The notes under the pieces were generated by a model, which saw nothing but the letters and a program-made list of their open reading frames with translations, searched no databases and had not been told where the DNA came from. Below, one piece after another: positions 1 to 10,044 of a DNA stretch of 64,000 nucleotides. This stretch comes from an uncultured Halomonas sp. (lineage in GTDB: Bacteria > Pseudomonadota > Gammaproteobacteria > Pseudomonadales > Halomonadaceae), in NCBI RefSeq assembly GCF_947500835.1, contig NZ_CANMTQ010000001.1:372001-436000 (forward strand). The letters run 5' to 3'. The position numbers were made by a program, and so were the translations under genes. Position 1 is the first letter of the stretch, and each line of letters opens with the position of its first letter.

Positions 1-507
1 CGTGCCTATGCCTTGGCAGTCTACAAAAGCCGCAACATGACGGAGCTTCGTCATGGTTTCGGGGGGCTCAAGACCATTCTTGATGTCGAGCTCGATCTGC
101 ATATCGATTATTGCCGTGAATGGGGCATCTCTGAAGAGCAGCTTGCTTCTCTACCGGAAGCCAAGGCAACCCTTGCCTATACCCGCTATGTACTGGATAC
201 CGGCAATCGCGGCGACCTGCTCGACATGCACGTCGCCCTTGCCCCCTGTCTGGTCGGCTATGGCGAGATCGCCAACTGGCTCACTGCTCAAGCCTTTACC
301 CAGCGTGACGATAATCCCTACAACGCCTGGATCGCCATGTATGAAAGCGCAGAGTTTCAGCAAGCCACGCGGGATGAAATCGCTTGGCTGGACTTGCGCC
401 TGGCGAACGTAACGGCAGCGCGCTTCGATGAACTGGCCAGGATATTCCGAGACGCAACACGTCTGGAAATCGAATTCTGGCAAATGGGCCTTGATCGCGC
501 TCTGTAA
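1..507 (+). CDS. tenA: Thiaminase II / TenA family protein (5'-truncated by window edge)
   Basis: The reading frame is open from base 1 and no start is in view, so the first 50 or so residues of a protein usually of 220-230 residues are missing. TenA proteins hydrolyse thiamine breakdown products such as aminopyrimidines for salvage into HMP, in the cytosol. The visible 168 residues are all-helical with the family's typical stretches: the RAYALAVYKSRNM region near the edge, a central VALAPCLVGYGEI segment, and a C-terminal helix with E-I-E-F-W in the place of the conserved catalytic glutamate. The next gene is 82 bases downstream on the same strand and is functionally unrelated, so an operon is doubtful. 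Family assignment is firm; whether the enzyme is thiaminase II or a TenA homologue of other specificity cannot be told. Confidence 0.85.
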   Translation, partial: RAYALAVYKSRNMTELRHGFGGLKTILDVELDLHIDYCREWGISEEQLASLPEAKATLAYTRYVLDTGNRGDLLDMHVALAPCLVGYGEIANWLTAQAFTQRDDNPYNAWIAMYESAEFQQATRDEIAWLDLRLANVTAARFDELARIFRDATRLEIEFWQMGLDRAL

Positions 508-589
508 AGTTCGCGTCGATTGCTTTAGCTTACGCCACCAGGATGATACCCATCCTTTACATAGACGTTTACATGACAGGTTACGATAG

Positions 590-1720
590 ATGCGCGCAGT
601 GCGACGAAGAAAGGGTTATTGGTTCACATTTTTCATATTGGCCGTACTGGCGTTTCCTTGGCTGTCGCTGGCTCAGGCGCAGGAAGAAAGCCCCCAAGGC
701 CGCTATCCGCTTTCAGCAAGCAGCGATATCGTGGGCCGGATGAGCACCGTTGAGGCCTCTGAAGACGACACGCTGCTCGATCTTGGCTTGAACAACAACG
801 TCGGGTACAACGCGATCACCCAGGCAAATCCGGAGACCAGTATCTGGCTACCCGGTGAAGGCGCTCGGGTATTACTGCCTACCCGCTATGTCCTGCCGCC
901 TGGACCTCGGGAAGGCATCGTCATCAACCTCGCCGAACTGCGGCTCTACTACTATCCGCCTGCAAGACCCGGCACCTTGGCTAGCGTCGAAACCTATCCC
1001 ATCGGTATCGGGCGCATGGATTGGAAAACCCCGCTGGGGACCACCCAGATCACGGCCAAGGTGGAACAGCCAAGCTGGTACCCGCCTCAAAGCGTCATCG
1101 CCGAGCATGCGGAAAACGGTAATATACTGCCCCGGGTCGTGCCACCTGGGCCTGACAACCCGTTGGGCGACTATGCCATCATCCTGGGTATTCCGGGCTA
1201 TCTGATTCATGGCACCAATCGCCCCGATGGGGTCGGCATGCGCGTTTCCCATGGCTGTATTCGGATGCTGTCCGACGATATCGAAAACCTCATTTACCGG
1301 GTTCCAAAGGGAACAACGGTTCGACTGATCAACGAACCGGTCAAACTTGGCTGGACGATGGAGAATCTGCTCGAGATACAAGCCCATCCCGTGCCTGAAG
1401 AGTCACCGCAGGCCATGGAAACACGTATCGACAAAGCCATCGACGCTGCCACCGAACAGGCCAATGCTCGAGGTTTTCTGATCGATTACGCCATTCTGAA
1501 GAAGGAGCTGGAAAACCCAAGCGGTGTTGCCACGTCGCTGCTTTTGTCCAGTCGCCCGTTCCCGTTGAAAACGACCTTCTACGATCGGCTTCTCCTGCAT
1601 CATGCGCTGTACAGCCAGCTCGAAGCGACCGTCCGCAACGCTGACAAACCCGATGCCATAACTCATGCAGCCGGCGTTAGCGTCGTGCCGGTGGAAACAC
1701 GTGATGTGGAAGCGCGCTAG
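590..1720 (+). CDS. L,D-transpeptidase (YkuD family), secreted
   Basis: Periplasmic enzyme that forms 3-3 cross-links in peptidoglycan or links lipoproteins to it. A signal peptide spans about residues 1-30 (arginine-rich start, hydrophobic core, cleavage near AQAQ). Residues 46-97 look like a degenerate LysM-type module (ITQANPE..LPGEG), and 107-249 form the YkuD domain. The catalytic motif is intact: H207-G-T-N, then S-H-G-C-I-R-M with Cys223 as nucleophile. A C-terminal tail of about 120 residues follows and is likely helical. At 376 residues it matches the ErfK/YbiS/YcfS/YnhG group. The Shine-Dalgarno is weak, but the signal peptide supports this start. Which of the paralogous roles it has cannot be decided from the sequence. 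Confidence 0.88.
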   Translation: MRAVRRRKGYWFTFFILAVLAFPWLSLAQAQEESPQGRYPLSASSDIVGRMSTVEASEDDTLLDLGLNNNVGYNAITQANPETSIWLPGEGARVLLPTRYVLPPGPREGIVINLAELRLYYYPPARPGTLASVETYPIGIGRMDWKTPLGTTQITAKVEQPSWYPPQSVIAEHAENGNILPRVVPPGPDNPLGDYAIILGIPGYLIHGTNRPDGVGMRVSHGCIRMLSDDIENLIYRVPKGTTVRLINEPVKLGWTMENLLEIQAHPVPEESPQAMETRIDKAIDAATEQANARGFLIDYAILKKELENPSGVATSLLLSSRPFPLKTTFYDRLLLHHALYSQLEATVRNADKPDAITHAAGVSVVPVETRDVEAR

Positions 1721-1792
1721 TCGTTGTCGGTGTTTACGCCTATCCTAAGGGGTCAACGTCATAGCTATCGCCAATGATATGGAGGTAAGGAA

Positions 1793-2917
1793 ATGCCTGG
1801 TTTGCGGCCCGATGTCGATCCCAACGGTCTACTAGAATATTCGGTGGTCTATAGCGATCGCTCCCTCAATCACATGTCCAAGGCCTTTCAGAACGTGGTC
1901 AACGATGTACTGGGCATGTTGAAGGCTGTTTACAGCGCTCATAGCGCGATTCTCATGCCCGGTAGCGGCACCTTCGGCATGGAGGCGGTGGCGCGGCAAT
2001 TCGCTCAGGATCGCAAGGTGCTCGTCATCCGCAACGGCTGGTTCAGCTACCGCTGGACCCAGATCTTCGAGATGGGGAACATCCCGGCGCAGTCCACCGT
2101 GATGAAGGCGCGCCGCCTTGGCGAGGACAAGCAGTCTCCCTTTGCACCGGCGCCCATTGAAGAGGTCGTGGCCAGCATCGAAGAGCAGCGGCCTGACCTG
2201 GTGTTCGCCCCTCATGTCGAGACATCTGCGGGCATGATCCTGCCGAATGACTATCTCAAGCAGGTAGCGGATGCGGTTCATAAGGTAAATGGCCTGTTCG
2301 TGCTCGACTGCATCGCCTCCGGCACTGCCTGGGTCGACATGCAGGCCACCGGTGTGGATGTGCTGATCAGCGCCCCGCAAAAGGGCTGGAGCGGCTCACC
2401 GGGTTGCGCCATGGTCATGCTCTCCGAGCGCGCCGAAGCTCGGCTTCAGGAAACCAACAGCAGCAGTTTTGCGGCGGATCTACGCAAGTGGCGCGACATC
2501 ATGGCGGCCTACGAAAATGGCGGCCATGCCTATCATGCCACCCTGCCGACGGATGGCCTGGCCCAGCTGCGGGACGTGATGAAAGAGACCCAGGATTACG
2601 GTTTCAATAAGGTATGTGACGAACAGTGGGAGCTGGGCAAGGGCGTGCGTACCATGCTCAGCAATCATGGTTTCAAGAGCGTTGCGGCCGAGGGTTTCCA
2701 AGCGCCTGGCGTAGTGGTGTGCTACACCGAGGACTCAGGGATTGCGGGCAAGTTTGGCCAGCAAGGCGTTCAGGTCGCCGCCGGCGTTCCCTTGATGTGC
2801 GATGAAGGGGATGATTTCCAGACCTTCCGTATCGGGTTGTTCGGCCTCGACAAGCTGCATAATGTCGGGCGTAGCGTCGAAAATCTGGAACAGGCCCTGA
2901 AAAACGTCATCAGTTGA
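1793..2917 (+). CDS. Class V aminotransferase (alanine-glyoxylate / serine-pyruvate type)
   Basis: Cytosolic PLP enzyme of fold type I that moves an amino group between alanine, serine or a related amine and a 2-oxo acid such as glyoxylate. The phosphate-binding P-G-S-G-T lies at 56-60, H-V-E-T-S-A-G at 141-147, the pyridine-nitrogen aspartate at 172 (LDCIASG) and the Schiff-base lysine at 197 (SAPQKGWSG). The length of 374 residues is normal. The start is set by a strong ribosome site, GGAGG 6-7 bases upstream. A strong terminator follows the stop codon, so the gene probably ends its transcript. Substrate preference within this subgroup cannot be read from sequence, hence no gene symbol. Confidence 0.85.
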   Translation: MPGLRPDVDPNGLLEYSVVYSDRSLNHMSKAFQNVVNDVLGMLKAVYSAHSAILMPGSGTFGMEAVARQFAQDRKVLVIRNGWFSYRWTQIFEMGNIPAQSTVMKARRLGEDKQSPFAPAPIEEVVASIEEQRPDLVFAPHVETSAGMILPNDYLKQVADAVHKVNGLFVLDCIASGTAWVDMQATGVDVLISAPQKGWSGSPGCAMVMLSERAEARLQETNSSSFAADLRKWRDIMAAYENGGHAYHATLPTDGLAQLRDVMKETQDYGFNKVCDEQWELGKGVRTMLSNHGFKSVAAEGFQAPGVVVCYTEDSGIAGKFGQQGVQVAAGVPLMCDEGDDFQTFRIGLFGLDKLHNVGRSVENLEQALKNVIS

Positions 2918-2956
2918 CTGTCAGCGACCGCCAATGGTCGACTCGATGAGACGATC

Positions 2957-2998
2957 AAGAGCGCGCCAGGCTTGAGCCTCGGCGCGCTCTTTTATCTT
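2957..2998 (+). terminator. Rho-independent terminator after the aminotransferase
   Basis: An 11-base perfect stem (2957-2967 with 2981-2991) encloses a loop that itself contains a small AGGCT/AGCCT hairpin, and the 3' arm runs into TCTTTTAT. It stops plus-strand transcription between two converging genes and lies against the stop codon of the yceI gene on the other strand. Confidence 0.85.
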
Positions 2999-3566
2999 AT
3001 TCGGCGCGTTCTAGGGTCAGATCGACGATTACCTGTATCGGATAACCGACGACATCATCACTGGCCCATTCCCCTTGCCCAATATCGAACTGCCGACGAT
3101 CGAAATTCGCTCGCCCCTGCATGAAGGCGCTATCACCCTCGATCTGCCAGTCAAAGGGTAGGACAACTTCTCGCTCCATCCCCCTCAGGGTCAAGGTGCC
3201 CACCGCCTCGAAGGACGTATCGCGACCCTTGCGAATCGCCGAGGTGACATAGGTAGCTTTGGGGAAGCGCTCGAAAAAGAACCACTCTTCGTCCGGAAGC
3301 GTATCGTTTCGTTGGGAATTACCAGCATCAATACTGGTGACATCGATGATGACATCGAAGCGGCTATCCTCGAGGGCCTCTTTCGAGAACTGCATTTCGG
3401 CATCGAAGTCGTCAAATTCCCCCTTGAACTCATCGCCTTCCTGAATCGCGATGAAGCCAAGCCGGCTTTCATTTTGAACGATATCCCAGGAAGTGGCGGC
3501 AGCCTGGGCGGTATTCACTATTGTCAACATCCCCATACCGAACATCAGCATTACGCTTGAACCCAT
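2997..3566 (-). CDS. YceI family periplasmic protein
   Basis: Secreted lipocalin-like protein of the YceI family, whose members bind isoprenoid or fatty amide ligands in a beta-barrel; some are induced by osmotic or base stress. The first 22 residues form a signal peptide ending in AQA. The mature part shows the family pattern: start at W-D-I-V-Q-N-E-S, central D-V-I-I-D-V-T-S-I-D-A-G, then the F-P-K-A-T-Y segment and D-D-V-V-G-Y near the end. The length of 189 residues is usual. It lies 101 bases after cyoE on the same strand and could be read from the cyo transcript. Cytochrome b561-YceI pairs are common, but no b561 gene is seen here. Ligand unknown. Confidence 0.88.
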   Translation of the reverse strand: MGSSVMLMFGMGMLTIVNTAQAAATSWDIVQNESRLGFIAIQEGDEFKGEFDDFDAEMQFSKEALEDSRFDVIIDVTSIDAGNSQRNDTLPDEEWFFFERFPKATYVTSAIRKGRDTSFEAVGTLTLRGMEREVVLPFDWQIEGDSAFMQGRANFDRRQFDIGQGEWASDDVVGYPIQVIVDLTLERAE

Positions 3567-3667
3567 GGCACTCGCTCCTCATGAGCACACTGCTGAAATA
3601 GAAGTGATTTCCTTATTGGAGACGTTTTTACTCACGAGAAGTTCGTATAGAAATGAACTGGAGAGGA

Positions 3668-4609
3668 TCAAATGCTGGCCAGCAACGCTACGGTCGATGA
3701 AACACCAAAATCGATCACCATCATCAGGCTCAGGATCATGACCATTATGATGGAGAAGACGAACTGCTTTTTCGCCCAGGCGGCATGATCTATCCATTGA
3801 TAGTTGGACAGTGCCAGGTAAAGCCAATAGAAACTCGCTGCACCGGCAACAACAAGATAGCAAGCGCCAGCATAGCCTGTCAGAGACAATGCCAATACGG
3901 CGGCCGTGAAGGCAATAATGTACAGCACGATGGAGCGCTTGGCGGCGGGAATGCCCTTCTCGACGGGCAGCACTGGAATCGATGCCGACTTGTAGTCATC
4001 AAAGCGAAAGATCGCAATTGCATAGGAGTGCGGCATCTGCCAGAGGCTGAAGATCAACAGCAGAATTGCAGCGCCGAGATCGAACTGATTGCTGGCAGCG
4101 CAATACCCGATAACTGGTGGCATGGCCCCGGAAAGGCTTCCAACAAGCGTTCCATGTACCGAGTTACGCTTGAGCCAAAGAGTGTAGAAACCGACATAGA
4201 CAACGAAACCCGCAACCGCAAAAAACGCAGCCAGCGGGTTTGCCATCCAATACAGCAGCATTACTCCGGCACTACCCAGAAACGTGGCATATGCGAGCGC
4301 CACCGGCACGGATATGACGCCTTTCACCAGCGCCCGTTCTCGTGTGCGCTGCATCTTGATGTCGATATCCCGGTCGACGACGTTGTTGAATACGCAGCCG
4401 GATGCAATCACCAAGGCCACGCCTATTAGCGCGGCCAGGAAAGGGACCGGTTCCAATCTTCCATGAGCCGCCAGGAAAAAGCCGCCGGTCACCGAAATAA
4501 GATTGCCTAAAATGATGCCCGGCTTGGTAATGGCGAGAAAGTCTTTGAGCATCGCAGGGTGCGACGCTAGTTGATCATTACGTTCAGATGTAGATGATGC
4601 ATGATCCAT
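3668..4609 (-). CDS. cyoE: Protoheme IX farnesyltransferase (heme O synthase)
   Basis: Integral membrane prenyltransferase that adds a farnesyl group to heme b, giving the heme O needed by the bo3 oxidase encoded just upstream. The first aspartate-rich motif is visible as N-N-V-V-D-R-D-I-D, followed by the conserved K-M-Q-R-T-R-E-R loop; about nine hydrophobic segments span the rest. The open frame reaches 4672, but the start at 4609 has GGAGG with good spacing and leaves a normal 313 residues; the longer version would add 21 residues without family character. It overlaps the end of cyoD by 43 bases, so translation is probably coupled. Confidence 0.93.
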   Translation of the reverse strand: MDHASSTSERNDQLASHPAMLKDFLAITKPGIILGNLISVTGGFFLAAHGRLEPVPFLAALIGVALVIASGCVFNNVVDRDIDIKMQRTRERALVKGVISVPVALAYATFLGSAGVMLLYWMANPLAAFFAVAGFVVYVGFYTLWLKRNSVHGTLVGSLSGAMPPVIGYCAASNQFDLGAAILLLIFSLWQMPHSYAIAIFRFDDYKSASIPVLPVEKGIPAAKRSIVLYIIAFTAAVLALSLTGYAGACYLVVAGAASFYWLYLALSNYQWIDHAAWAKKQFVFSIIMVMILSLMMVIDFGVSSTVALLASI

Positions 4610-4905
4610 AATGAACCTCCCACCACGAGAACCAGTATCGTCACCGCGAAGACGAGGGACATGAAATTCCATCCTTCGTCCGACTTGGTGTTCAAGTGCA
4701 TGAACATGATCAATTGCACGAGAACCTGCAGTACGGCTGCGATGACAATGGTCAGTACCGTTGTCGTGATGCTCAAGGCGCCGGTCATGACGGCGGCGAA
4801 GGGAATCACGGTCAGCACGATAGATAGAACCAGACCTATCACATAGGACTTAACGCTACCATGACTCGCGCTGCCTGGCACGGTATCCGGATTACTGTTG
4901 CTCAT
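4567..4905 (-). CDS. cyoD: Cytochrome bo3 ubiquinol oxidase subunit IV
   Basis: Small membrane subunit that helps assemble the CuB-heme o centre of the bo3 quinol oxidase. Three hydrophobic helices are visible, starting [17 protein letters not shown], with the family-typical Q-L-I-M-F-M-H-L-N before the last helix. The start at MSNSNPD gives 112 residues, the usual length, and its ATG overlaps the cyoC stop by four bases (ATGA), typical of coupled translation. The longer frame to 4944 lies inside cyoC and is rejected. Confidence 0.93.
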   Translation of the reverse strand: MSNSNPDTVPGSASHGSVKSYVIGLVLSIVLTVIPFAAVMTGALSITTTVLTIVIAAVLQVLVQLIMFMHLNTKSDEGWNFMSLVFAVTILVLVVGGSLWIMHHLHLNVMIN

Positions 4906-5519
4906 ACTAGGACTCCCATCAGGTAGACGAAGGAGAAGACGCATATCCAGACGACATCAAGGAAATGCCAGAACAAGCTCAGGCACATGATGCGTGGCCG
5001 AGTCGCTTCGGTCAGGCCTTTGGTAGACAACTGAATCAGCATCACCAGAATCCAGATTAGACCGAAAGTCACGTGCAGCCCGTGGGTGCCGACCAACGTA
5101 AAGAATGCAGTCAGAAAGGCACTGCGATCCGGCCCGAACCCTTCATGAATCAAATGCTGGAATTCGTAGATTTCCATCCCCACGAAGGCTGCGCCCAGTA
5201 AAAAGGTGATACCCAGCCAGAGCTTGACCTGCGCCACCTTGTTCTTGTTCATTTCCAGCACGGCAATGCCGTAGGTGAAACTCGAAAACAGTAGCAGAAA
5301 AGTCTCGACCAGAACGAACGGCAGTTCAAAAATATCCGCAGCTGTTGGCCCCCCTGCCGTGCCCTCCATGAGCACGGCATAAGTGGCGAAGAGTGACCCG
5401 AAAATGATCAGGTCGCTCATCAGGTATACCCAGAAACCAAAGATCTTGGTGCCTGCGGCATCGTGGTGCTCATGCTCTCCAGTATGAGCGTCGTTAAAAG
5501 TCTCTGTATGCGTTGACAT
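4902..5519 (-). CDS. cyoC: Cytochrome bo3 ubiquinol oxidase subunit III
   Basis: Subunit III of the heme-copper quinol oxidase in the inner membrane. Five hydrophobic helices can be traced from [12 protein letters not shown] to the end, with [12 protein letters not shown] before the fourth, as in the cytochrome c oxidase III family. The 205 residues match the usual length. The start is one base after the cyoB stop region and the end overlaps cyoD, so the gene sits in a tight operon. The histidine-rich N-terminal tail (HTGEHEHHD) is a local feature and not a known active site. Confidence 0.95.
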   Translation of the reverse strand: MSTHTETFNDAHTGEHEHHDAAGTKIFGFWVYLMSDLIIFGSLFATYAVLMEGTAGGPTAADIFELPFVLVETFLLLFSSFTYGIAVLEMNKNKVAQVKLWLGITFLLGAAFVGMEIYEFQHLIHEGFGPDRSAFLTAFFTLVGTHGLHVTFGLIWILVMLIQLSTKGLTEATRPRIMCLSLFWHFLDVVWICVFSFVYLMGVLV

Positions 5520-5520
5520 A

Positions 5521-7506
5521 TTACGCTCGCAGCTCCTTCAGCTCTTGTTTGTGCGCATTCTCGATACGCTCGACTTCCTTGGCCGGAACGTAATAGTCGA
5601 TGTCGTCGTTGAAGACACGCAGCATGAAGGTCACGAATAGACCTAGTGCACTGAGTCCCGCCAACCACCAGATATGCCATACCAAGGCGAAACCAAGCGC
5701 AATGCTGATGACGCCCATCACCGGGCCTGCCACGGTGTTCTTGGGCATATGGATATCTTCATAGGGCGGTTCGCTCAGCTGAGCATTGGGGCCGTTTTTC
5801 TGCTTGTCATCCCAGAAGCTGTCAATGCCATTGACCGCTGGGAGATGGGCAAAGTTGTAGAACGGCGCGGGTGATGACGTGGACCATTCCGGCGTACGCG
5901 CATCCCAGGGATCACCGGTGATGTCTGCATTCTTCTCGCGATCGCGAATGCTGACCACGATCTGAATGATGGTGCAGGCAATCCCCACCAGAATGACCAA
6001 GGCTCCAAACGCGGCCAGAATGAACCACGGCTGCCATTCAGTTTGCGCGTAGGACTGCATGCGACGCGCTGCCCCGAAGAAGCTCAAGACATAAAGCGGC
6101 ATGAAGGCCAGATAAAACCCTGTGAACCAGCACCAGAACGAGCGCTTGCCCCACTTCTCATCGAGGGTGAAACCGAAGGCCTTGGGGAACCAGTAGGTCA
6201 TGCCGGCCATCATGCCGAATACCACACCGCCGATGATGACGTTATGGAAGTGGGCAATGACGAACAGGCTGTTGTGCAGCACGAAGTTGGCGCCCGGCAC
6301 GGCCAGCATCACCCCGGTCATGCCGCCCAGGGTGAAGGTAATGATGAAGCCTAGGGTCCACAGTACCGGCGAGGTAAACTGCAGCCGTCCACGAAACATG
6401 GTGAACAGCCAGTTGAATATTTTCACCCCGGTGGGTATTGCGATAAGCATCGTCATGATGCCGAAGAAGGCATTGACGTTGGCCCCTGAACCCATGGTGA
6501 AGAAGTGGTGCAACCAGACGACAAAAGACAATACGGTGATGGCAACCGTCGCCCACACCAGGGTCGCGTAACCAAACAGACGCTTTCTGGAGAAGGTCGC
6601 GATGACCTCGGAAAACACACCGAACGCCGGCAGTATCAGGATATACACCTCTGGGTGACCCCAGGCCCAGATGAGGTTGACGTACATCATCATGTTGCCG
6701 CCAAAATCATTGGTGAAGAAGTGCATACCCAGATAGCGATCCAGAGTCAGCATGGCGATCGTTGCGGTCAGGATCGGGAAGGAGGCAATGATCAGCACAT
6801 TGGCGCACAGCGATGTCCAGGTGAAGATCGGCATGCGGAACATCGTCATGCCCTTGGTGCGCATCTTGAGAATCGTGACGAAGAAGTTGATACCCGTCAG
6901 GGTCGTTCCTATTCCGGATATCTGCAACGCCCATATCCAGTAGTCCACGCCGACCCCGGGACTGTACTCCAACTCTGATAGTGGCGCATAAGAGAGCCAA
7001 CCGGTCTTGGCAAACTCCCCCACGAACAGGGACACATTGACCAGCACGACACCGGCCGCGAACAGCCAGAAGCTTAAGTTGTTGAGAAATGGAAAAGCAA
7101 CGTCTCGTGCGCCGATCTGCAGCGGCACCACCAGGTTCATCAAACCGATGACCATGGGCATGGCCACGAAGAAGATCATGATCACACCATGGGCGGTGAA
7201 GATCTGATCGTAATGGTGCGGTGGTAGATAGCCTTCGGCGCCCCCGGCAGCGATAGCCTGCTGGGTACGCATCATGATGGCATCGGAAAAGCCGCGTATC
7301 AGCATGACCAGGGCCACGACGAAATACATGATGCCGAGTTTCTTGTGATCGACGGAGGTGATCCACTCCGACCACAGGTACATCCACTTCTTGTAGTAGG
7401 TCAGCAGTCCAAACAGAAGAATCCCACCGAGCGCGATGACGACCACCACGGACATGATGATGGGCTCGTGATAAGGAATCGACTCCAAGCTAAGTTTTCC
7501 AAACAT
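5521..7506 (-). CDS. cyoB: Cytochrome bo3 ubiquinol oxidase subunit I
   Basis: Catalytic subunit: oxidises ubiquinol, reduces O2 to water at a heme o3-CuB centre and pumps protons. All signature residues are present: W-A-W-G-H-P-E-V-Y with the cross-linked His/Tyr of CuB, the CuB histidine pair in V-W-L-H-H-F-F, and heme ligands in F-V-I-A-H-F-H-N. With 661 residues and about 15 hydrophobic helices it matches E. coli CyoB closely. It starts four bases after the cyoA stop region. The quinol-type N- and C-terminal extensions rule out a cytochrome c oxidase. Confidence 0.97.
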   Translation of the reverse strand: MFGKLSLESIPYHEPIIMSVVVVIALGGILLFGLLTYYKKWMYLWSEWITSVDHKKLGIMYFVVALVMLIRGFSDAIMMRTQQAIAAGGAEGYLPPHHYDQIFTAHGVIMIFFVAMPMVIGLMNLVVPLQIGARDVAFPFLNNLSFWLFAAGVVLVNVSLFVGEFAKTGWLSYAPLSELEYSPGVGVDYWIWALQISGIGTTLTGINFFVTILKMRTKGMTMFRMPIFTWTSLCANVLIIASFPILTATIAMLTLDRYLGMHFFTNDFGGNMMMYVNLIWAWGHPEVYILILPAFGVFSEVIATFSRKRLFGYATLVWATVAITVLSFVVWLHHFFTMGSGANVNAFFGIMTMLIAIPTGVKIFNWLFTMFRGRLQFTSPVLWTLGFIITFTLGGMTGVMLAVPGANFVLHNSLFVIAHFHNVIIGGVVFGMMAGMTYWFPKAFGFTLDEKWGKRSFWCWFTGFYLAFMPLYVLSFFGAARRMQSYAQTEWQPWFILAAFGALVILVGIACTIIQIVVSIRDREKNADITGDPWDARTPEWSTSSPAPFYNFAHLPAVNGIDSFWDDKQKNGPNAQLSEPPYEDIHMPKNTVAGPVMGVISIALGFALVWHIWWLAGLSALGLFVTFMLRVFNDDIDYYVPAKEVERIENAHKQELKELRA

Positions 7507-7510
7507 AGTA

Positions 7511-8428
7511 TTACTCCACTGCCTCTGCGCTCATTGGCGCGCCCTGATGGTCGCCGCCTTGCTCCCCGTGTTTTTCCTGCTGCGCTCCGCCACTACCACC
7601 GTGAAAACTCTCCAGGATCTGCGTGTAAAGCTCCGGTGAAGCCTCGGAGAAATACTCAACCGGATGGTTTCTGGTTGGCTCCGCCAGCACGTAGTACTCC
7701 TCCGGGAAGTTCAGCGACTTGGACGACTCTCTGACTTTATTGACCCAGTCGTCAAAACCCTCTTCAGTGGTCGAAATGGCATCGAAGGTCATGCCGGAGA
7801 ACCCGGCGCCGCTGTAATGAACGGAGCGTCCAAAATAGGTACCTGGATTATCGGCCACCAGATGAACGTTGTTGTCCATGCCCGCCATGGCATAGATCTG
7901 GCTACCCAGGGCTGGAATGAAAAACGAATTCATTACCGAGCCGGAACTCACCCTGAAGTGCACGGGCACGCCTGCCGGGAAAGCCACCTCGTTGACGGTT
8001 GCGATGCCTTGCTCCGGATAGATGAAAAGCCATTTCCAGTCCAGCGATACCGCCTGAATCTCCATGGACTCGACATCGCTTTCAAGCGGCTTGTGAGGAT
8101 CCAGACTGTGAGAGGTTTGCCAGGTTAGCCAGGCCAGGAATGCAATAATGACGAATGGAATGAACCAGACGACGGTTTCGATGGCATTGGAATGCGCCCA
8201 ATCGGGTGTATAGGTCGCTTCAGCTTTCTCACGATACCGCCAGGCGAAGAGTATCGTCATCACAATGACCGGGATAACCACGATCAGCATCAAACCAAAG
8301 GCGGTGAAGATCAGCGTTCGCTGCTGCTCCCCTACCTGCCCCTGAGGATCTATCAATGCTGCATCGCATCCGCCAAGCAACAGCAGCAGCGATAAACCGA
8401 CGAAAAAACTGAAATGCTTCCTTTTCAT
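7511..8428 (-). CDS. cyoA: Cytochrome bo3 ubiquinol oxidase subunit II
   Basis: First gene of cyoABCDE. The product is a lipoprotein (lipobox L-G-G-C near residue 21), followed by two membrane helices and a periplasmic cupredoxin-like domain. That domain lacks the CuA ligands of cytochrome c oxidases, as expected for a quinol oxidase. Conserved stretches include [13 protein letters not shown] and [12 protein letters not shown]. The C-terminus ends in a glycine/histidine-rich tail ([16 protein letters not shown]) that looks disordered. The operon promoter must lie in the 486 bases upstream. Confidence 0.95.
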   Translation of the reverse strand: MKRKHFSFFVGLSLLLLLGGCDAALIDPQGQVGEQQRTLIFTAFGLMLIVVIPVIVMTILFAWRYREKAEATYTPDWAHSNAIETVVWFIPFVIIAFLAWLTWQTSHSLDPHKPLESDVESMEIQAVSLDWKWLFIYPEQGIATVNEVAFPAGVPVHFRVSSGSVMNSFFIPALGSQIYAMAGMDNNVHLVADNPGTYFGRSVHYSGAGFSGMTFDAISTTEEGFDDWVNKVRESSKSLNFPEEYYVLAEPTRNHPVEYFSEASPELYTQILESFHGGSGGAQQEKHGEQGGDHQGAPMSAEAVE

Positions 8429-8914
8429 TACACGACCTCTTGAAGCCTGATAGACGCCATACGCGGAGCAGGTTGTTCGTTAGCACACTAAAAGTAAACA
8501 TCTCACTACAGCCGTGTGGCAGATCAATAGACGGTTGCTTGAGAATGATTCGAGACTGCGATTTTCGACACTGAACGAAGCGCAGAACGCGCTGAAGGAC
8601 GAGCTGAACACCAGCAGCACTCTCATGGGTCAAATGGCTGCTGACAGGGCAGCTATTTTCTAGTTTCGAGAGGGGTGTGTAGAAGTGGCGTTTTGCCGCA
8701 GTCCGTCGCAGCCATTAGCAGATTATCGCAGTGTCACCTTTTACAATGAAGTGTCAGGGGTCATTGCAACAAATACCACTAACCAACCGTTTCACTGTGT
8801 GACAAAACGCAAAGCAACAACGGGCCTGACGAACATTATTACTTTTCCTGAAGCGCTTGTTGGCCTAAGGTAATGAAACAATCCCAAGCCGTCTGACGAA
8901 AAGGAAATTCAAAC
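8429..8914. other. Divergent intergenic region between cyoA and the methyltransferase gene
   Basis: It must hold the promoters of both flanking transcripts, but no clear sigma-70, ArcA or FNR-type box could be identified by eye. A short plus-strand frame at 8514-8663 (49 codons, GTG start) encodes a helical, charged peptide with N-E-A-Q-N-A-L-K-D-E-L-N in its middle. Its composition is protein-like, but there is no ribosome site, so it may be a gene remnant or chance. Confidence 0.4.
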
Positions 8915-9523
8915 ATGGAATTCAGCAAGCAGGGAACGAAGGACTCTCGACAATCCATGTCACAGAGCAAGCAGTTCTTCCTCTTTGCCAAGAACTTTCT
9001 CAAGCATCCGAAGATGCTTGGCTCGATCATTCCAAGCTCTCCCTTTCTGGTTCGACGCATGCTTTCTCATGTCGACTGGCAAAATGCCCGGGTACTGGTC
9101 GAATATGGTCCCGGTGTAGGCACTTTTACTCGTGAAATACTGCGCCAGATGCATCCGGAAGCAACATTGCTGGTGCTTGAAACCAATGAAGATTTTGTTG
9201 AGTTTCTCAAGAAGACCTGCCCAGACCCGCGGCTTGAGATAATCCACGAATCGGCGGAGAAAATTGAGCAAGTGCTGGCTGACCGAGGGCTCGGCTTGGC
9301 GGATTATATAATTGCCGGTATACCGTTGAGCACGTTGCCAGGTGCGGTCAAGGACAGCATCCTGAGCTCGACCCGGCAGGTGATAGCGCCTAGCGGCGCC
9401 TTTTTGCTCTATCAATTCTCGCCTAGTGTACTGCCCCACCTGAACAAGACGTTTCCTAACGTGCAGCGGGATTTCATACCGCTAAATTTTCTTCCAGCAC
9501 ATTTTTATCGCTGCAGTTCGTGA
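8915..9523 (+). CDS. Class I SAM-dependent methyltransferase, PmtA-like
   Basis: Cytosolic or membrane-associated Rossmann-fold methyltransferase. The SAM-binding motif is V-E-Y-G-P-G-V-G-T-F-T around residue 64, preceded by P-S-S-P-F-L-V-R-R-M, a pattern shared by phospholipid N-methyltransferases (PmtA) and their relatives near rRNA adenine dimethylases. Motif II/III acidic positions (L-E-T-N-E-D-F, then I-H-E-S-A-E) and a G-I-P-L-S-T-L-P segment in place of the usual N-P-P-Y fit the PmtA group. The length of 202 residues is typical. GGAAA lies about eight bases before the ATG; a later ATG at 8957 is possible. The substrate is inferred, phosphatidylethanolamine being the likeliest. Confidence 0.75.
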   Translation: MEFSKQGTKDSRQSMSQSKQFFLFAKNFLKHPKMLGSIIPSSPFLVRRMLSHVDWQNARVLVEYGPGVGTFTREILRQMHPEATLLVLETNEDFVEFLKKTCPDPRLEIIHESAEKIEQVLADRGLGLADYIIAGIPLSTLPGAVKDSILSSTRQVIAPSGAFLLYQFSPSVLPHLNKTFPNVQRDFIPLNFLPAHFYRCSS

Positions 9524-9565
9524 AGAAAATCAATGCATTGAGCGTGATTGTTCTATTTTCATAAC

Positions 9566-9595
9566 CTATCGAGGGGCCATCAGGCCCCTCGATAG
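9566..9595. terminator. Perfect 13-base inverted repeat between converging genes
   Basis: A stem of 13 perfect base pairs (9566-9578 with 9583-9595) closes on an ATCA loop. It sits between the methyltransferase (plus) and the CsbD-like gene (minus). No long T run follows on either side, so a bidirectional terminator is likely but not certain. Confidence 0.7.
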
Positions 9596-9622
9596 TATTG
9601 ACAAGTACCTACTCCAGTAACA

Positions 9623-9832
9623 TCAGGGCTTGTTTGTATTGTGACTATTGTGCTCGGGATCAAGAGCATCCTTCACGTCGCCCTTGGTCTGCTTTGCGTC
9701 ACCTTTCGCGGTCTGTGCCTTGCCTTTGGTTTCAGTATCTTTATCGTTAGTCGCCTTACCGAGGGCTTCCTTTACCTTGCCAGCCGCCTTATCTACCAAA
9801 CCTTCGGATTTGTCCGTCTTGGAATCTTTCAT
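9623..9832 (-). CDS. CsbD-like stress protein
   Basis: Small, highly charged, low-complexity protein of 69 residues, rich in Lys, Asp, Ala and Thr. It carries the CsbD/YjbJ pattern of repeated K-G-K/A-x-x-x-K-G-D helical units, such as AAGKVKEALGKAT and KGDAKQTKGDVKDAL. Family members are abundant general-stress proteins, mostly cytosolic and partly disordered; molecular function is unknown. The start has GGAGA-type ribosome site at good spacing. Stress (sigma-S) control is known for the family but no promoter was recognised here. Confidence 0.85.
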   Translation of the reverse strand: MKDSKTDKSEGLVDKAAGKVKEALGKATNDKDTETKGKAQTAKGDAKQTKGDVKDALDPEHNSHNTNKP

Positions 9833-10044
9833 TACCTATCTCCCGCATGGATGCTTGATTGATCGATCCCTATAGAGGATCAGATGATCGAGAGCGGAGT
9901 ATCTTGGCGATGTCCGTTCGCTCGCTTACAGCCTAGCAGTAATTAAGCCAACAGAAAAATTAACTATGTGATATACTTGAAAGTACATCTCCCTACCCAG
10001 CGAGGCCGTGGTTTATCGATGATGGCCTGCAAAATGGATACCGT

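Noticed and set aside
4607..4672. Longer N-terminus of heme O synthase
   Set aside because: The extra 21 residues lie inside cyoD and lack family similarity; a strong ribosome site fixes the start at 4609.
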